A stretch of DNA of 64,000 nt from Taenia hydatigena. Lineage: Eukaryota > Platyhelminthes > Cestoda > Cyclophyllidea > Taeniidae. The stretch lies in NCBI GenBank assembly GCA_036345935.2, contig JADWOT020000006.1, positions 21,592,967-21,656,966 of the forward strand. The letters are read 5' to 3'. Below are positions 36,664-48,490 of the stretch, piece after piece. Under the pieces are notes generated by a model, which saw only the letters and a program-made list of their open reading frames with translations, had not been told where the DNA came from and did no database searches. Position 1 is the first letter of the stretch. Each line of letters begins with the position of its first letter. A program made the translations under genes and the position numbers.

Positions 36664-37151
36664 TGCTCTCTTCGCATGCAAAAAGGTCCCTGGCATGCTT
36701 GTGCCACAATGGTGAATTTTTAACTGCATCGAGTTTGGGTGGTTGTTTGCACGGTGGGTGCCAAAAAGATTATTAAGCGTCTATAAGTTTTAAATTAAAA
36801 GTCGATTTCATTAAAAAGAAGCGAAAGTTGTTTAAACAAAAGGAATCGGAGTGTTTTGATTCGAGGATCTACAGATTTTGGCACTGCTTGTGGATAAGCG
36901 ATGAGAATATGTGAGTATCGAGGGGTTAGTGGAACCCTGCATTCGATTACTCGGGTTCCTATGTACCGCACTTGGTGATTCCTTGATCCTTGAATCCGGC
37001 ATGGTTCAATTTGTGCCTTCTCCATTAAATTATCACCGGGTGAACCGTACTCTGGACCACGTGATTAGCTCCCAATATCTTCTATGCGCTAAAGATATGC
37101 ACATATGTATATGCACTTATGTAGGCATGTGGGGATTCGGCTAGAGTAATA

Positions 37152-37530
37152 TGTGCAACACTTTGCTTGTTTGGACTGCCGGTTTTCGGTCAGGGTCACA
37201 GAGGTGGCCATATTATAGTGCTTTGTTTGTTGAAACTCTTGGTTTCGGTGAAGGTCACAGAGATGGCCGTACTGCCCTAGCTGCGTGGGCTGGCCTCCAG
37301 GACCTGCCAGTAGCCTATTTCCCTCTGTCCGTTGAATACATATATTCTACCCTAGCATTCTGCCTTCTTTTGCCTTCGAGGGAGCCTCAGGACGCTACAA
37401 TATTGCTCTAGCAGCGTAGGTTGGCCTCCAGGCCATGCCAGCAGATTATTCCCATCTGCCTGTTGAATATATATGTTCTAACCTGGTATTCTGTCTTCTT
37501 TTGCCTCAAGGAAGCCCCGAGACACTACGA
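37152..37530 (+). mobile_element. Solo LTR of the TRIM family, split by a second solo LTR
   Basis: The left part, 37152-37214, starts TGTGCAACACTTTG and runs to GGTGGCCATATT. The right part, 37400-37530, resumes at ATATTGCTCTAGCAGCG and runs to CACTACGA. Together they make one TRIM-type LTR. The repeated ATATT at the split is the 5-bp target duplication of the inserted copy. Flanks of the outer copy (TAATA left, TAAGA right) may be its own decayed duplication. Confidence 0.78.
37215..37399 (+). mobile_element. Inner solo LTR of the TRIM family with 5-bp target duplication
   Basis: 185 bp with the same internal blocks as the other TRIM LTRs (GGTCACAGAGATGGCCGTA, CCTAGCTGCGTGGGCTGG, TTTCCCTCTG, TATTCTACC), ending GACGCTACA. 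It is flanked by ATATT on both sides (37210-37214 and 37400-37404). Its first bases (ATAGTGCTTTG) have drifted from TGTAATACTTTG. Confidence 0.8.
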
Positions 37531-38192
37531 TAAGACTTTGATCAACTTTAGGGAATTGACTGGGCGCTCGGCAGCATTGCTTTGCTGTACGCACTTAAAA
37601 CACTGCCAATTTTTCTTATTTTACCCAATGGTAACGAATTTTGCAATAAGAATACGCTCTAATAGTTGTAAAAATAAAAATAGTAAAAAAGAGCCTGGCG
37701 CTTACATCTATTTAAAAAATTAATGGCTGAAAATTGTGATCCCAGGCCTTTAAACTGTTAGCACCTTTTTCTCAATTGGATAAGGCTGTTCCAGCTTTAG
37801 TTATTTGTATATGTGTCTAAAATGACTCGATAAATACCAAACGCGGTTGCACCATTCATTTCAACATTACATCTCTTAACGCCATGCTATACATGATCCC
37901 ATTTTTGTATTAAAGATTTCTTAGAAATTCCTGCTGTTTATTAGTCATGGTCTTTTTAATAAAACGCTTGATTTCGTCTTTCAAATTAATAGTTAATAAG
38001 AGACACCAGCTTTTTATCTACAAGAAGTTGGCACAAGAGTACAAACACTATCAAAAATAATTGTTTAGTTACGTCAGTCAATGATTACATGGTGCTGTGC
38101 AGTGATTTTAATGCTCTGCGCTGATGCATTTCTAAATGTAGACGGTTTTTTACCAATCCGTCGGTAATTCCCTGTTTGATTACTGACACGTC

Positions 38193-41100
38193 ATGGCTTT
38201 TGAGACTCGTCACTTTATTCGGAGCCGCATTCTTGTAAATGTAGACCTCTTCAATCGCGATCGTATGAATTTGACCGTTGAAAAAACTTGGACGATTGCT
38301 GACATTTATACCGAAGTGTGCGATTACCTTGGGATTCCGGAGTCTAAGTTATTTGGTCTTGCAAGACAATCAGGTAAAGCGGTCCTGGTGTTTTGATTCT
38401 CAGATTGCGGTTTTGTGTTCCTAGACCCAGAAATGCGGATATCGTCTCTGTGCAGGAAACCTACCGTCAGGCACATGGTCTGCTTTCATACACAGTTAAC
38501 ATGCTCTGCATTTATTTTTTCAGTGCTTATTTTCGTGACTAGATTTTTTTGTCTTATAAGTTAAATCTTTCAAGCAACCTATTCTGTTCTTTTCTTTGTG
38601 AATCAAGAGCCTCATTTTCGCCCACAACAAGCATAAGTATTCACTATCCAAGGCTGCTGCTTTCTCAAACGGCGAAGAAGATGTCATATTAATTTTTCTT
38701 CGTGTTCGCTTCTACGTACCAAATCACTGTCTTCGCGGAAGAGTTGTACGACACCTTTACTACGAACAGTTGAAGCTCAATAGTCAGAATTACGGCCTTA
38801 CCTGCAGTGATGAGGTCTACTTCCAACTTGCTGCCTTTTCAATCAAAATGTCCCTGTTGGCGATGCGATATTCCAGTGGGCGCGCATCTCCGACCACCTT
38901 CAACGAGAGTAACCTCAAACTCTGTGACCACTTCCCATCGTTTGTATGTTACTGTTTATTAAAGGTTTTAGTTTTCTTGCACAACTCTGTTATGCATTTG
39001 GCATTTGGCTTTTGAAGCTTTGCTGCACTGGCACTGATCAGTACTGACAACCTCTTAATAACTGCCAGAAGTTCAACTTTGTTTCAGCTTCACTACCTGA
39101 ATTTTTTATGAAAAAAAAACCATTTTATGTCTTCATTTTCCCGCTTTGCGTCCGTATTACCTCATTAGAGTCCACCTAAAGAGACTGACACCAAATTGTT
39201 TATCCTTTGAAACCCCTTCCCGGCCATTTCCTTGTATTTATCTCGGGGTAGACAATCACGCGGGTAACCTGTGGTGAATGAGGTGACTTTGACTCCCTCA
39301 CTAGAGACATCACATTTGTGATCTTAAATAAACCGAAAAAGTGCAAACGGAGACCTTTTCGTCGCATTGTTTTCCTCGGTGATGAATTTTGGCACCCGAG
39401 TTGCCTCAAGAGACGAGTTTCTACTCCACTTTGTGCAACCCAAATTAGTGACTAGAAAAATGTGCTTACCACACCCAGATGATCGAGAACTATGGAAGCG
39501 ACTACCTCTACGCTAGCATCCCGAACCTTCTCGGTCCCTTGCAAGGTCAAGGACGTGAGACCCTCGAGTGGCGTTTCATTCGTCTGGCCTCGGATCCCTC
39601 CTCCAATTTTAACCTCCACCTCTATCCAGTGACACTATTGGACATATCTCACAGCCCCGCTGCTACTTCCTCCTCCTCTACCACGGTTTCTGTGCTCGGT
39701 TCACCTCTACTACCCGTGTCTCGACTTCGACGTTCACATAGCGGTCGATCCAGCATCCTTCCACCGTCTGGCAAGGGCACCTTCTGGCTTGGAATTGGAC
39801 CCAATGGATTTGAATTTCATGAGGTGGGTGATTTCTCGAAGTATCTCCCTTGCTGGTTTCTTTCTCTACAATTTTTATACTGCTGCAAGGCAGACCCGAA
39901 GAATCTGTATACATGGCTCTGAGCAAAGCTTGATCGACAGGCTTACTGTCTTCCTGAAGAACTTGAGCTTCTCAACCCCCTGAGGTGCTTTGACCATCTC
40001 CGAGGAGATTTTTTTGACCGTGGAGTTAAGGAGGCCCTTCTTTGGATTACAAAAATTTGAAAGTTTATCAGGGTTGACTAGGCTCAAGACTACCTTTTTT
40101 GACCAAATAAGTGTGGTCAGTCAGTCTGGTAAAAGTTTAAGAGCATTCATTTGAGATTGCTGGAGCTGCTCCCCTCTGCCATTGTACCTTGACATCCCAT
40201 TCGCAAGTTTTAGGGATCATGATATAGTTTTCTTCCTTCACGCGTGTGCGTGGCCAGAAAACTGGGGGAAGAGGGTGGGAGGGGGAGCCAAATTAAGCGG
40301 TCCCATCTACCCTGTGTACACTTCTGCTCAACCACCGTACAAGGGGAATTTTGTTACGATGTGAACGACAGCTCGTAGACGCCACGTCTCTGTTCATCCA
40401 TCGACTGTCTGAAGGTCAGTGGTTTGTGTTCCAAGTGCCTTGAAAGTCACAAGAAAACGAAGGATTCCTGTTGATTTTTGACAGCATTGTTCCGGTAAAC
40501 CCTCTACTTCAGTATAAGGTGATAATTCCAAGGCAATCCATATCTTTAGTCAATGGGTAGACACAGTTTGGTACAAAATTTGTGCGTTGAACGAGAGAAG
40601 AGAGGACGCTTCTCTATCATCAACCATACACATGGGTTTCTGACTCTCGGCTCCTCATTTGCATCTGTGATTGTTGCTTTTCACCTGCTGTAATGATTCA
40701 GATTGGAGAGATGCCAGATGACCTAATCCGGTTGCATTATTCAGCCAAAATGGAAAAGAACAGGGAAACGAAACTGGTAGAAGAAAACAGCATCCTGTCT
40801 GCAGGAAACACAAAAGATGCAGAAATGTGAGTTAAACTAGTGCGGAGGACATATGGTGATTCATGGTGGATCATCACTGATGAGGGCTGTCATGGAGAAA
40901 TAAAATTTAGTCACGGAGAATCTGATGGTTACAAATGTGACCTCTGTCCGAGAGTGGCCTTTGTGCCGTCAGTACAACCCGGCGCGTGGATTACAGCCTC
41001 ATAAAGAGCTTGGCAGTTAAATAGCCCAAATCATTAATAGGCTGGGGTTAGGGTGAGGAGAGGAGGAGATGTCGTGTGTTACTCTCTCGGTAAGTCCGCG

Positions 41101-44100
41101 TTTTTAGTGGTTCAGATGACCTTGATGACCGGATTTCAACTAGATTGTAACGCATTTCTTTTGTTTTCCTTCCTGTTTTGGTCTCTAGGAGGAGGAAAGT
41201 AGACGTATAGCCTATCACAGCAGTCTACCATGGATCAAAATTGACAAGCTCTCACGTAAGGTGAGCGATGTATTACTTGCTTAGGCTTGGATGCCACCCG
41301 TGTCTTGTCTGACTTTTTCCAATCTAAATCAGTTGGTTTCCCCAACACCCTCTAGCTGGCAAGAAAGGGCTCGAAAAAGTTACTCACTATTGAATCTGAA
41401 AGTTCTACGTTGTCCCAATTCCTCTTGGTGATGTGGGCACTAAGTTTCCGGTAGATTTATTGCGAGTAAGCCTCCATCCTCCCATTCGTGGGGTCAAGAT
41501 GCTCAAAAAAATATGGATGCCACTTTCCACCTCAGAAGGTTACTTCAAGGTGTCAGCATAACTTTTATGCAGGAGGAAAATTCAGCAAAATTTCTGAGGA
41601 CAAAAAACCTTTTGTAAATGGATGTATGACCTCCGTAAAATTTCATTAGCCATCAGGCATGGCCCATTGACCCCCCAAAATAGCACCTTTTGGGGCTTTT
41701 GAATATCCTGGAGAAAAGCACTTTATGTAAAGTTTTTTCCAATTTTATACTTCTCTGATCAAGTGAAGTAAATAACTCTAAAGCGAGTTGATTGGGGATC
41801 ACTGGCTTTATACGGTGACTGTGCACACACCAGGGATCAAAGGTCGTTGTAAGTTTGCTTATAAATAAAGTTTTCTCTTTTTTCCTTCCACATCCACACT
41901 CCGGCCTTCCACATGCTTTTACACATGCATGACTTTTTCGCTAAGCGCCTAGACGGCTTGGAGATAGATAAAGTTTGCTGCATCACAGCGATTTAACACC
42001 GCATCTACGTTGCAGTAGTACGGTTTGATGTAGAAAGGCGCAATTTTCTGACCTCGACAGTTTTTTAAATGGCAAATGAAAAGGTTTTAAACAAATTGTC
42101 CCGTTTCGCTGCGCAGCAGAGCCTTCTTGGACGACACAGTTTGGCCAATTTCTTTCCAAACCGTTGATATAGGAGGTCAAGTCGTTTCTTCTAAAAAGAG
42201 TCAGGAGGATTTTTGTCATCATAACGTATTGCATGAAAAAAGCCGACATATGAAGGCTTGCCATAAACTTGAAGCAACATTTTCAGTCTAACGTCTTTAG
42301 TTTTATTATTTTTTTTACATACAATCTGGTAATATTCCACTACGCAGCTGGTGTACTTTGAGATTAGAACGTTCCCCAACCGCTTCACTCCCTATGTCAC
42401 ACGGATGACTTGCGTAAAGCTTGCGTCGAACTGTAGACTGCGACTGAAACCTTGTGTAGCAAAAGGTGGATCTCATTTAGTGCCTCATTTTTTGCGTCTC
42501 ACTGCGCATGAAGGTTTCTCGGGGATTCTTGCGCAAATTGAAAATGAATTTTTCCTGGGTTTCTGATGGAAGTTTTTGTGCACCTTTCAGCTTCAAAAGT
42601 AGGAATTTTACTATCGAATTTGCATTGTTTGCTTTGTTTTACTGAGTCATCGGGCGAGTTCAAAAAAAGCGTTCGCGCGATCAAAAATCACGGAGATTTG
42701 TCACTAGTTGTCGGTAGAACACCTCATCGGCATTTGTAAATAGTAAAATAAGGTAGATTAGTCACTTCGGAAATAAACTGTTGGCCTAATCATTTAAACA
42801 GTGTGGATGTTTACAAACTTGTCTACAAGTACACTTATTCATGAACGCTCGCAAACTTAGTCGAGAGTCGTGGAACCGCATCCCTTACTGAGGCTTAACG
42901 AGGGCTTTCAAAGTAAACTGTTGGCGTGATTTGGGGAGAGTATGTCAGAAAGTCGAGTCTAGCTGTTAATGAATTAGCTGAATGGAAAAAAAGAGTTTCG
43001 TGTGCCGTTGAGTGGTGTGGCTTCAATCCTGCCCTCTTGTAACTTGCATACATTATGGAGACAGATATTCGTCATTTCACCGGTGGTCTTTTGTGGACTC
43101 TGCGAGCACCGCTCCTCCCCATCGAGTAGCGTCTAGTGTTGATTGGACTCTACGGCGATGAAACGAATTTGTCTTTAAGGGGCGAGTTCAATCTGCCTAC
43201 ATGAAGGATGAGGATAGCATTTGAAAAGGGCGTGCCACTCCAATGGGGAAAAATGGTTTGGTGATGCGTATGACTGCGGGAGAAAATCATCGGCCTTTTC
43301 CAACGATGAAGAATTTGAGGCGTAGTGGGTAAGGGAGTGACTCGAGAATGAGATGACGATGCAAACAAGCAGCAATACGTTGATAGCTGTAGCGAATGGG
43401 TAGGAAAAGTGTTGTGTTGGAAGCTGAGCAGACAGTTTTAACAGATCGGATGACGACGAGCCTTAGAGACTACCCCTTTCTTGTCCACTTATTCTAGACC
43501 AAATGCAAAAACTCGCCATTAGAAGCACTTAATTATTGACTGTCAACCTGACCTGGCTAGCATTTCCAAAAGTTCGGCACTTCAGGAGCGCAAATCACTT
43601 GCTTGCCTATGTACATATGTGTGTATGCACTTATACCTGTAGCCGTGGCTACAGCGCATGGCAGGACTCATGAGAGAACTGGGATTGAGGGGAGGGATGG
43701 AATAGAATAAGCTTCTTCGTCTGCTCCTCCAGTTTGTGTACCCTTTACGGTTTAGCAATTTAAGTTTGTTTATTTCGTTCTCACCCCTTTTGTGCCCTTT
43801 TCGTTTACTCAACTCGGTACGCATTGGCTTGACCTAATACACATAAACTCAGATGCCTATTAAATGAGGGCATATCGCAGGACACCGCTCAGTCTTGCAC
43901 ACTGCTTGAAAGCGCTCGTAGGGACATGGATTGAGCTCCATGTCACTCTTGTGAACGTCAAAATGGGGTAAACCTCGAGCCAGTTTTAGTGTTCAATGCA
44001 GAACAATGCAATTACCGTAGCTATAGCAATCTAACATAAGCAACCAGAAGAATTTAGTCACACATGGTGCGGGCGTGAGTGGCTACTCCCCATTCCGGTT

Positions 44101-47100
44101 GGAGGAAAGTAGGCAGTTGTTGAGTGACTCATGCCTGACTGGTCAAGACGAATGCCAATACCTGATTGCTTGACATTTTGATAGTGAGGAAGCACTTGTG
44201 CGACTATTGGGCCGGTAGCAGGCAGTTCCGCTTACTGGCCACATGACATTCCTGTGATTCCCTTGCACGCCTTTTACGCCCCATTATGACCTCTGTCAGT
44301 GCGGACGAGCTCACTAGGGTATAAATGCGATTCCCTACTTCACAGGCTGGAAAGATGATGTTGCGAAGTCACTTGTATCATTATGCTTTGGAGTCTGATT
44401 TTTCTTCTGCTTCTTGTAGTTTTGGCTTTTTTACAGTGTTTCTTTTAATAGCATCACGATCTCTCCAAGGAGTGCTTGGACGAAGTTCACAAGCAGTAAT
44501 GCATCTTAACGACCGGCTGGGATTAACTGCATGCTGGTAATTGGTGAATAGAAAGGATGGCAGACATTGGCGCAGTGTGTACCATCATCTTTGCAATGGT
44601 AAATTATCAAATCTTCTATGTGGATGAAATTATGGTTCCACAATCCAATGCATCGTTTACCTGCAGCCATGAGCACTTCCTAGCCCCAATCTGACATGAA
44701 CAATGCTAAAAAATGCAGAGAAGGTCCGGTGGCCTCCTCGACATAACCTTCGTGCGTATGATAGCATAAATGTGAGACAGTCAGTGAAGCGTCAGCAAAT
44801 GTAAATGCGAAATTCGAGATAGTACTTAAGAGGGATGTAATCATTACCTGACTGACCACTTCTCTAAGGTCAAGGACACCAGGTTGAGTCAAGGGGCATT
44901 GGAAGACCAGCATGTTTGCTCACTTGATGTCCGAATTACTGAAGTCGTATGAGTGACGGATGAGACGTCTCAAAATCCAATTGCCACTTGCTTGTCCTTC
45001 ACTTAAATCTTACTACCACCGCCGCCGCCGCCATTCCGAGATGAGTCATTTGCTTGCGGTCTGAGAGACCTCCCGTTGTCATGCGCTTTTCGATATGCGT
45101 GTCTGCATGTGATCGAGCAACACACATCCATCCATACACACGCACGCACATACTTAGGTGTTTCTCTCTCCTGCGTTGCATTAGAACCTGCGGCCCAACA
45201 ACCGGACCTTGCATCCCCTCACGCAAATGAAGTTAGCATGTGCAATTGCGGCTACGAATGTTGTGCAGAAGCACTACCGTTGATTTATGCATGCTTGGTC
45301 GGTAAAACAACTAGTTTATATTAGCATTCATCTCATTACTTGTAATCAAGTCAATTTATTCATTCCTATACGAATGATTGATGTCGTGAAATGCCGTTCG
45401 AAGACATTCATTGATGGTCCCTATCAACTAGTTTAAGTTTCTCCTGAATCCGCCACACGAACACAACCCTGCAAAGACAAGTAAATACATTTTTAAAGAA
45501 CGAATTAAAACTTCCCAACCACTTCAATTTCGCTGCTTGCGTTTAGTCGTCCTTCATGTTCATCCCATCCTAGTTCAAATGCTAATCCGCACTTAGTAAG
45601 GATTGCACATAAGTGCCGCATTTTTAGTGAAAAATTTACAATAGCAAAAGGTTCAACTTATTTTTCCTACTTACTCCACAATCTTCCATCATGATTTCTC
45701 GCTGTCGTTGCGTTGGAAAGCCATTCAAGGGACTCAGAAATAACCTTTTGGAAGGACGAATGAGTAAGTGGTTTATTAAAACAAATTAGCGGATTGGTTT
45801 TCCAACTCATTTTATTGTTACGTTTTCACCAAGAAAAGTTTGTCCTACCCGGGTGACTACTCGCGTCTGACTACTACATTTTTGTGTGCTGCCTAACATG
45901 CAGTGACCATTCACGACGTGAACGTGCTCATAGCTGTGCCATAGAGCTAATAAAATTGGGACACACGAGGATGATAAAGAGAGGTTTGCGAATTAGAACT
46001 TTGTAATTGTTTACGTTTGCTGCTTCCTTTGTGCTTTAACTTGTCGACGCTTGTATGTGTACTTTCATTGTGGCTAGTAGAGTTTGAGGTTGGATGTTGA
46101 CGCCCTTCGTGCGCGTAAGTCCAGTATTTTGTAAGCAATGCTGCTTTTATGAGCTCTCTCATGGGCCAAATTTTGACACTTTGTTCCCACTTCTCCAAAA
46201 CTACAATAATTTGCCATTGTCCAGAAGCTCACATACCTCCAATTTAAACAGCCGACACATGAAAACCGATCTCCGACTTCAAAAGTTAGATTTGTCGACT
46301 TGTTTATGAATTTTCAGGAAAAAGATGTGCTTGCGGACCATATGGAGTAATCCATGTTATTTACACACCTTGATGAGGCGACTTTTTCAATCAAACTGAA
46401 AAATGCGATTCTTTGATAAAATGGGGTCTTCCAACACTTAAGGAATCAGATTTACATGCATAGAATAAAGTGCGTGCAAGTGAGTTGAAAGTCAGGAAGG
46501 GCTGACAAATATTATGAAGAATGCCTCGCGAATCTAAATAACCTTTCTTCCTATCTCGGATTTCGATTCGGCATTAACCTGTTTATTGTCCCTGTGGTTG
46601 TGGTCGGGTTTATTGCGATTTGTTCACAGAAAATGGAATGTGAATAAAACATTGATGTAAACTGGTCATCAATGAAGGTTCATTTTGTGAGTCAGCATTG
46701 TATTGTGCGACCTTTTCTTTTGTTACCCTTTTTTCTGTTCCATAGTCTGTCTGATGTATTTTAAACTTTTGCAGCCCAGGCAAAGAGTCTGTCAGAATCT
46801 TATGTAATCTGTAAATTTATAATCAACTAAATATTGAGTTAGGACCCCGCCCTCCCCTCCCCTTCTATTTAAAGTGGTTTTCATGAGGCCTTTTGGTTAC
46901 CGATAGACATGGCCATCGCTAATGTTTGTTATCTTTCTGCCTCATCACAGCACGCGAGTTTCATAATTCACTTGACCTCGGGCCGAAAGTTGACCTTCTT
47001 CTCGACCTCCTCCCAAGAGGCACAGCATCTCTTCACGCTAAGCAGTCACCTTCACGAACACCAGATCGTGGCTCACCTTGCCTCCCAACAGTCTGCTCGA

Positions 47101-47491
47101 CAGTTGGAGCAGCAAGGTTTGTGCACTTCCTACTTATTTAGTGTTTAAGTAGAGTGCTTTTAAATGAACAGTGATTGGATTTGAATCAAATTACTGGCAG
47201 AAACTATGGCCGGAATTTGGTTTGATCTAATCATTCTTGCTAGAACAAGTTGGAATGGGTTTGCAGTGGGCGTTGTTGTCGCTGTTTTTTTCAGATCGTC
47301 TGCAGTACAACGAAGCGTACGTCTACAGCGCAGGCGAGGTGGTGACCATGCGACGTGTTCACGCCGCACCAGACAGTCGAGCAAGGGAGAGGATGTTGGT
47401 GGAGACTGGAGAGTTGTCTCTCTTCCCCCAAATCGCCAGTACCAACCTCAAAGATAGTCGAGAAGAGCAATCACAATCAGTCTACATATAA
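38193..47491 (+). CDS. FRMD6: FERM-domain protein resembling FRMD6 (Willin)/FRMD1
   Basis: FRMD6-type proteins are cortical FERM scaffolds linked to Hippo signalling and epithelial shape. Seven exons: 38193-38373, 38404-38477, 38608-38943, 39479-39823, 41189-41260, 46951-47116 and 47295-47491. They total 1371 nt (456 residues) with all phases matching. The F1 lobe ends with SKLFGLARQS (compare FRMD6 CHLFGLSV). F2 has VRFYVPNH, RHLYYEQLKL and EVYFQLAAFSI, equivalent to FRMD6 VQYYVENG, RYYYYWHLRK and EAYFLLAAFAL. F3 has FWLGIGPNGFEF, SSLPWIKIDKL and GRKLTFFSTSSQEAQHLF, equivalent to FRMD6 LTLGLTMRGIQIF, FPWTNVGKL and ARKLIYYT. A serine-rich stretch (about residues 256-295) sits in front of F3. 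The protein ends soon after the FERM, so it is shorter than vertebrate FRMD6 (about 620). The second exon boundary set leaves a 30-nt first intron (38374-38403). Other small FERM families are the main alternative. Confidence 0.72.
41261..46950. other. Long intron 5 of the FERM gene; nothing else recognised
   Basis: This 5.7 kb intron separates two halves of the F3 lobe. It contains short open frames and simple repeats, for example a (CCG)n-like tract near 45017-45032 and CA-rich DNA near 45119-45150. No nested gene or mobile element was recognised. Confidence 0.55.
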
Positions 47492-48490
47492 GTGAAGGCT
47501 GGAGATTGCAATCTTTTCCACTTTCTATCTTCCCCCACTTGGTTTCAAACTGAAAATTTGCTTCTCATAGGGTTTCGATGTAAACAGGCTCTATTTTTGG
47601 TTCCCTTTTTTTGTAAAATTTTGTTATCATCGTTGGTTTAATATGAAGAGGTTAAGCGAGTAGGTTTCCTTTGCACCATTACGTTTGGTTTCGAGTACCT
47701 AGGAATTGTGGGCAAAAACGACCAGGTAACCAACTCAGGGTAAGAGTGGGGTCATGATGGCCTAGCACCATGCCTCAGATAGAACGAAACTTGCTTTAAA
47801 CTAAGAATTAGGAAGCAAATTTTACAATTCGCTGCTTTTTGGTAAGTGCCTAGCCTTATATCAGTGATTCTGGTAATTCAGAGACAAATATGAAGACTTA
47901 AAGTGGGTCTTAGTATAGTGCCATGTACTTATAGAAGCCGTCTTTGCTGCCCTACTAGCATGAAAAACAAAATTTTATGGTGCTTGTCAACAATGAATAG
48001 GTAGTTATTAAACTAAAATTTGATATCTCGTTTGTTTAAGTTCTCCCTATATTAGTGGTGACTGTACGAGTTTAGTGTGGGCCTATGTGTTTCACGTTTT
48101 TCGCCTGGTGTTGCATGTTATGCATCCCTTTATGTCGAGCTTATGTTCAAATGATTTATTCTTGTTGTGCTCATTATAAGTTATGTGCTTTCTTTGTGGC
48201 TCGAATTTGCACAATAGGTCTTGCATTTCTCAGTCAACTTTCGTTGTTTCACTTATCTTGATTTGCTTGATTTCTACTCAGCTTTTAGTCCCATTTTCTC
48301 TAACTTGGTGCGTAAAAGGTGTGCGTTTTAATTACAACTACACTTCAGTGATTTAGCTGTCTATTATTGAATTATTAAAGCCAATTTCACTTTTCTCTGT
48401 CTTGTAATCCACTTAATAAATTGGACAAGAGGCTTCAAAATTTCATATGGTTGCGCGTGGCTGTGATACAAATTTCTGCATTCCTATAAG
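47492..48490. other. Intergenic: FERM gene 3' region and WARS upstream region
   Basis: About 1 kb between two same-strand genes. It is AT-rich with no exon recognised. AATAAA occurs at 48415-48420, close to the downstream gene. No WHEP-domain exon for the tryptophanyl-tRNA synthetase was seen here. Confidence 0.55.

Larger units (their letters stand above)
36664..38192. other. Intergenic region upstream of the FERM gene, holding nested solo LTRs
   Basis: Apart from the solo LTRs at 37152-37530, this stretch is AT-rich and shows no exon. The promoter and 5' UTR of the FERM gene should lie toward its right end but could not be placed. Confidence 0.5.

Noticed and set aside
41355..41440. Possible FERM exon after CTCTAG (ARKGSKKLL)
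   Set aside because: Its translation does not match the F3 lobe, and the neighbouring exons fit each other without it.
42351..42566. Open frame with an acceptor-like AG and a FERM-like start (LVYFEIRTFPNRF)
   Set aside because: Exon 41189-41260 joins in phase 0 directly to 46951, giving an unbroken F3 lobe of the expected length. Adding this frame would break the fold.
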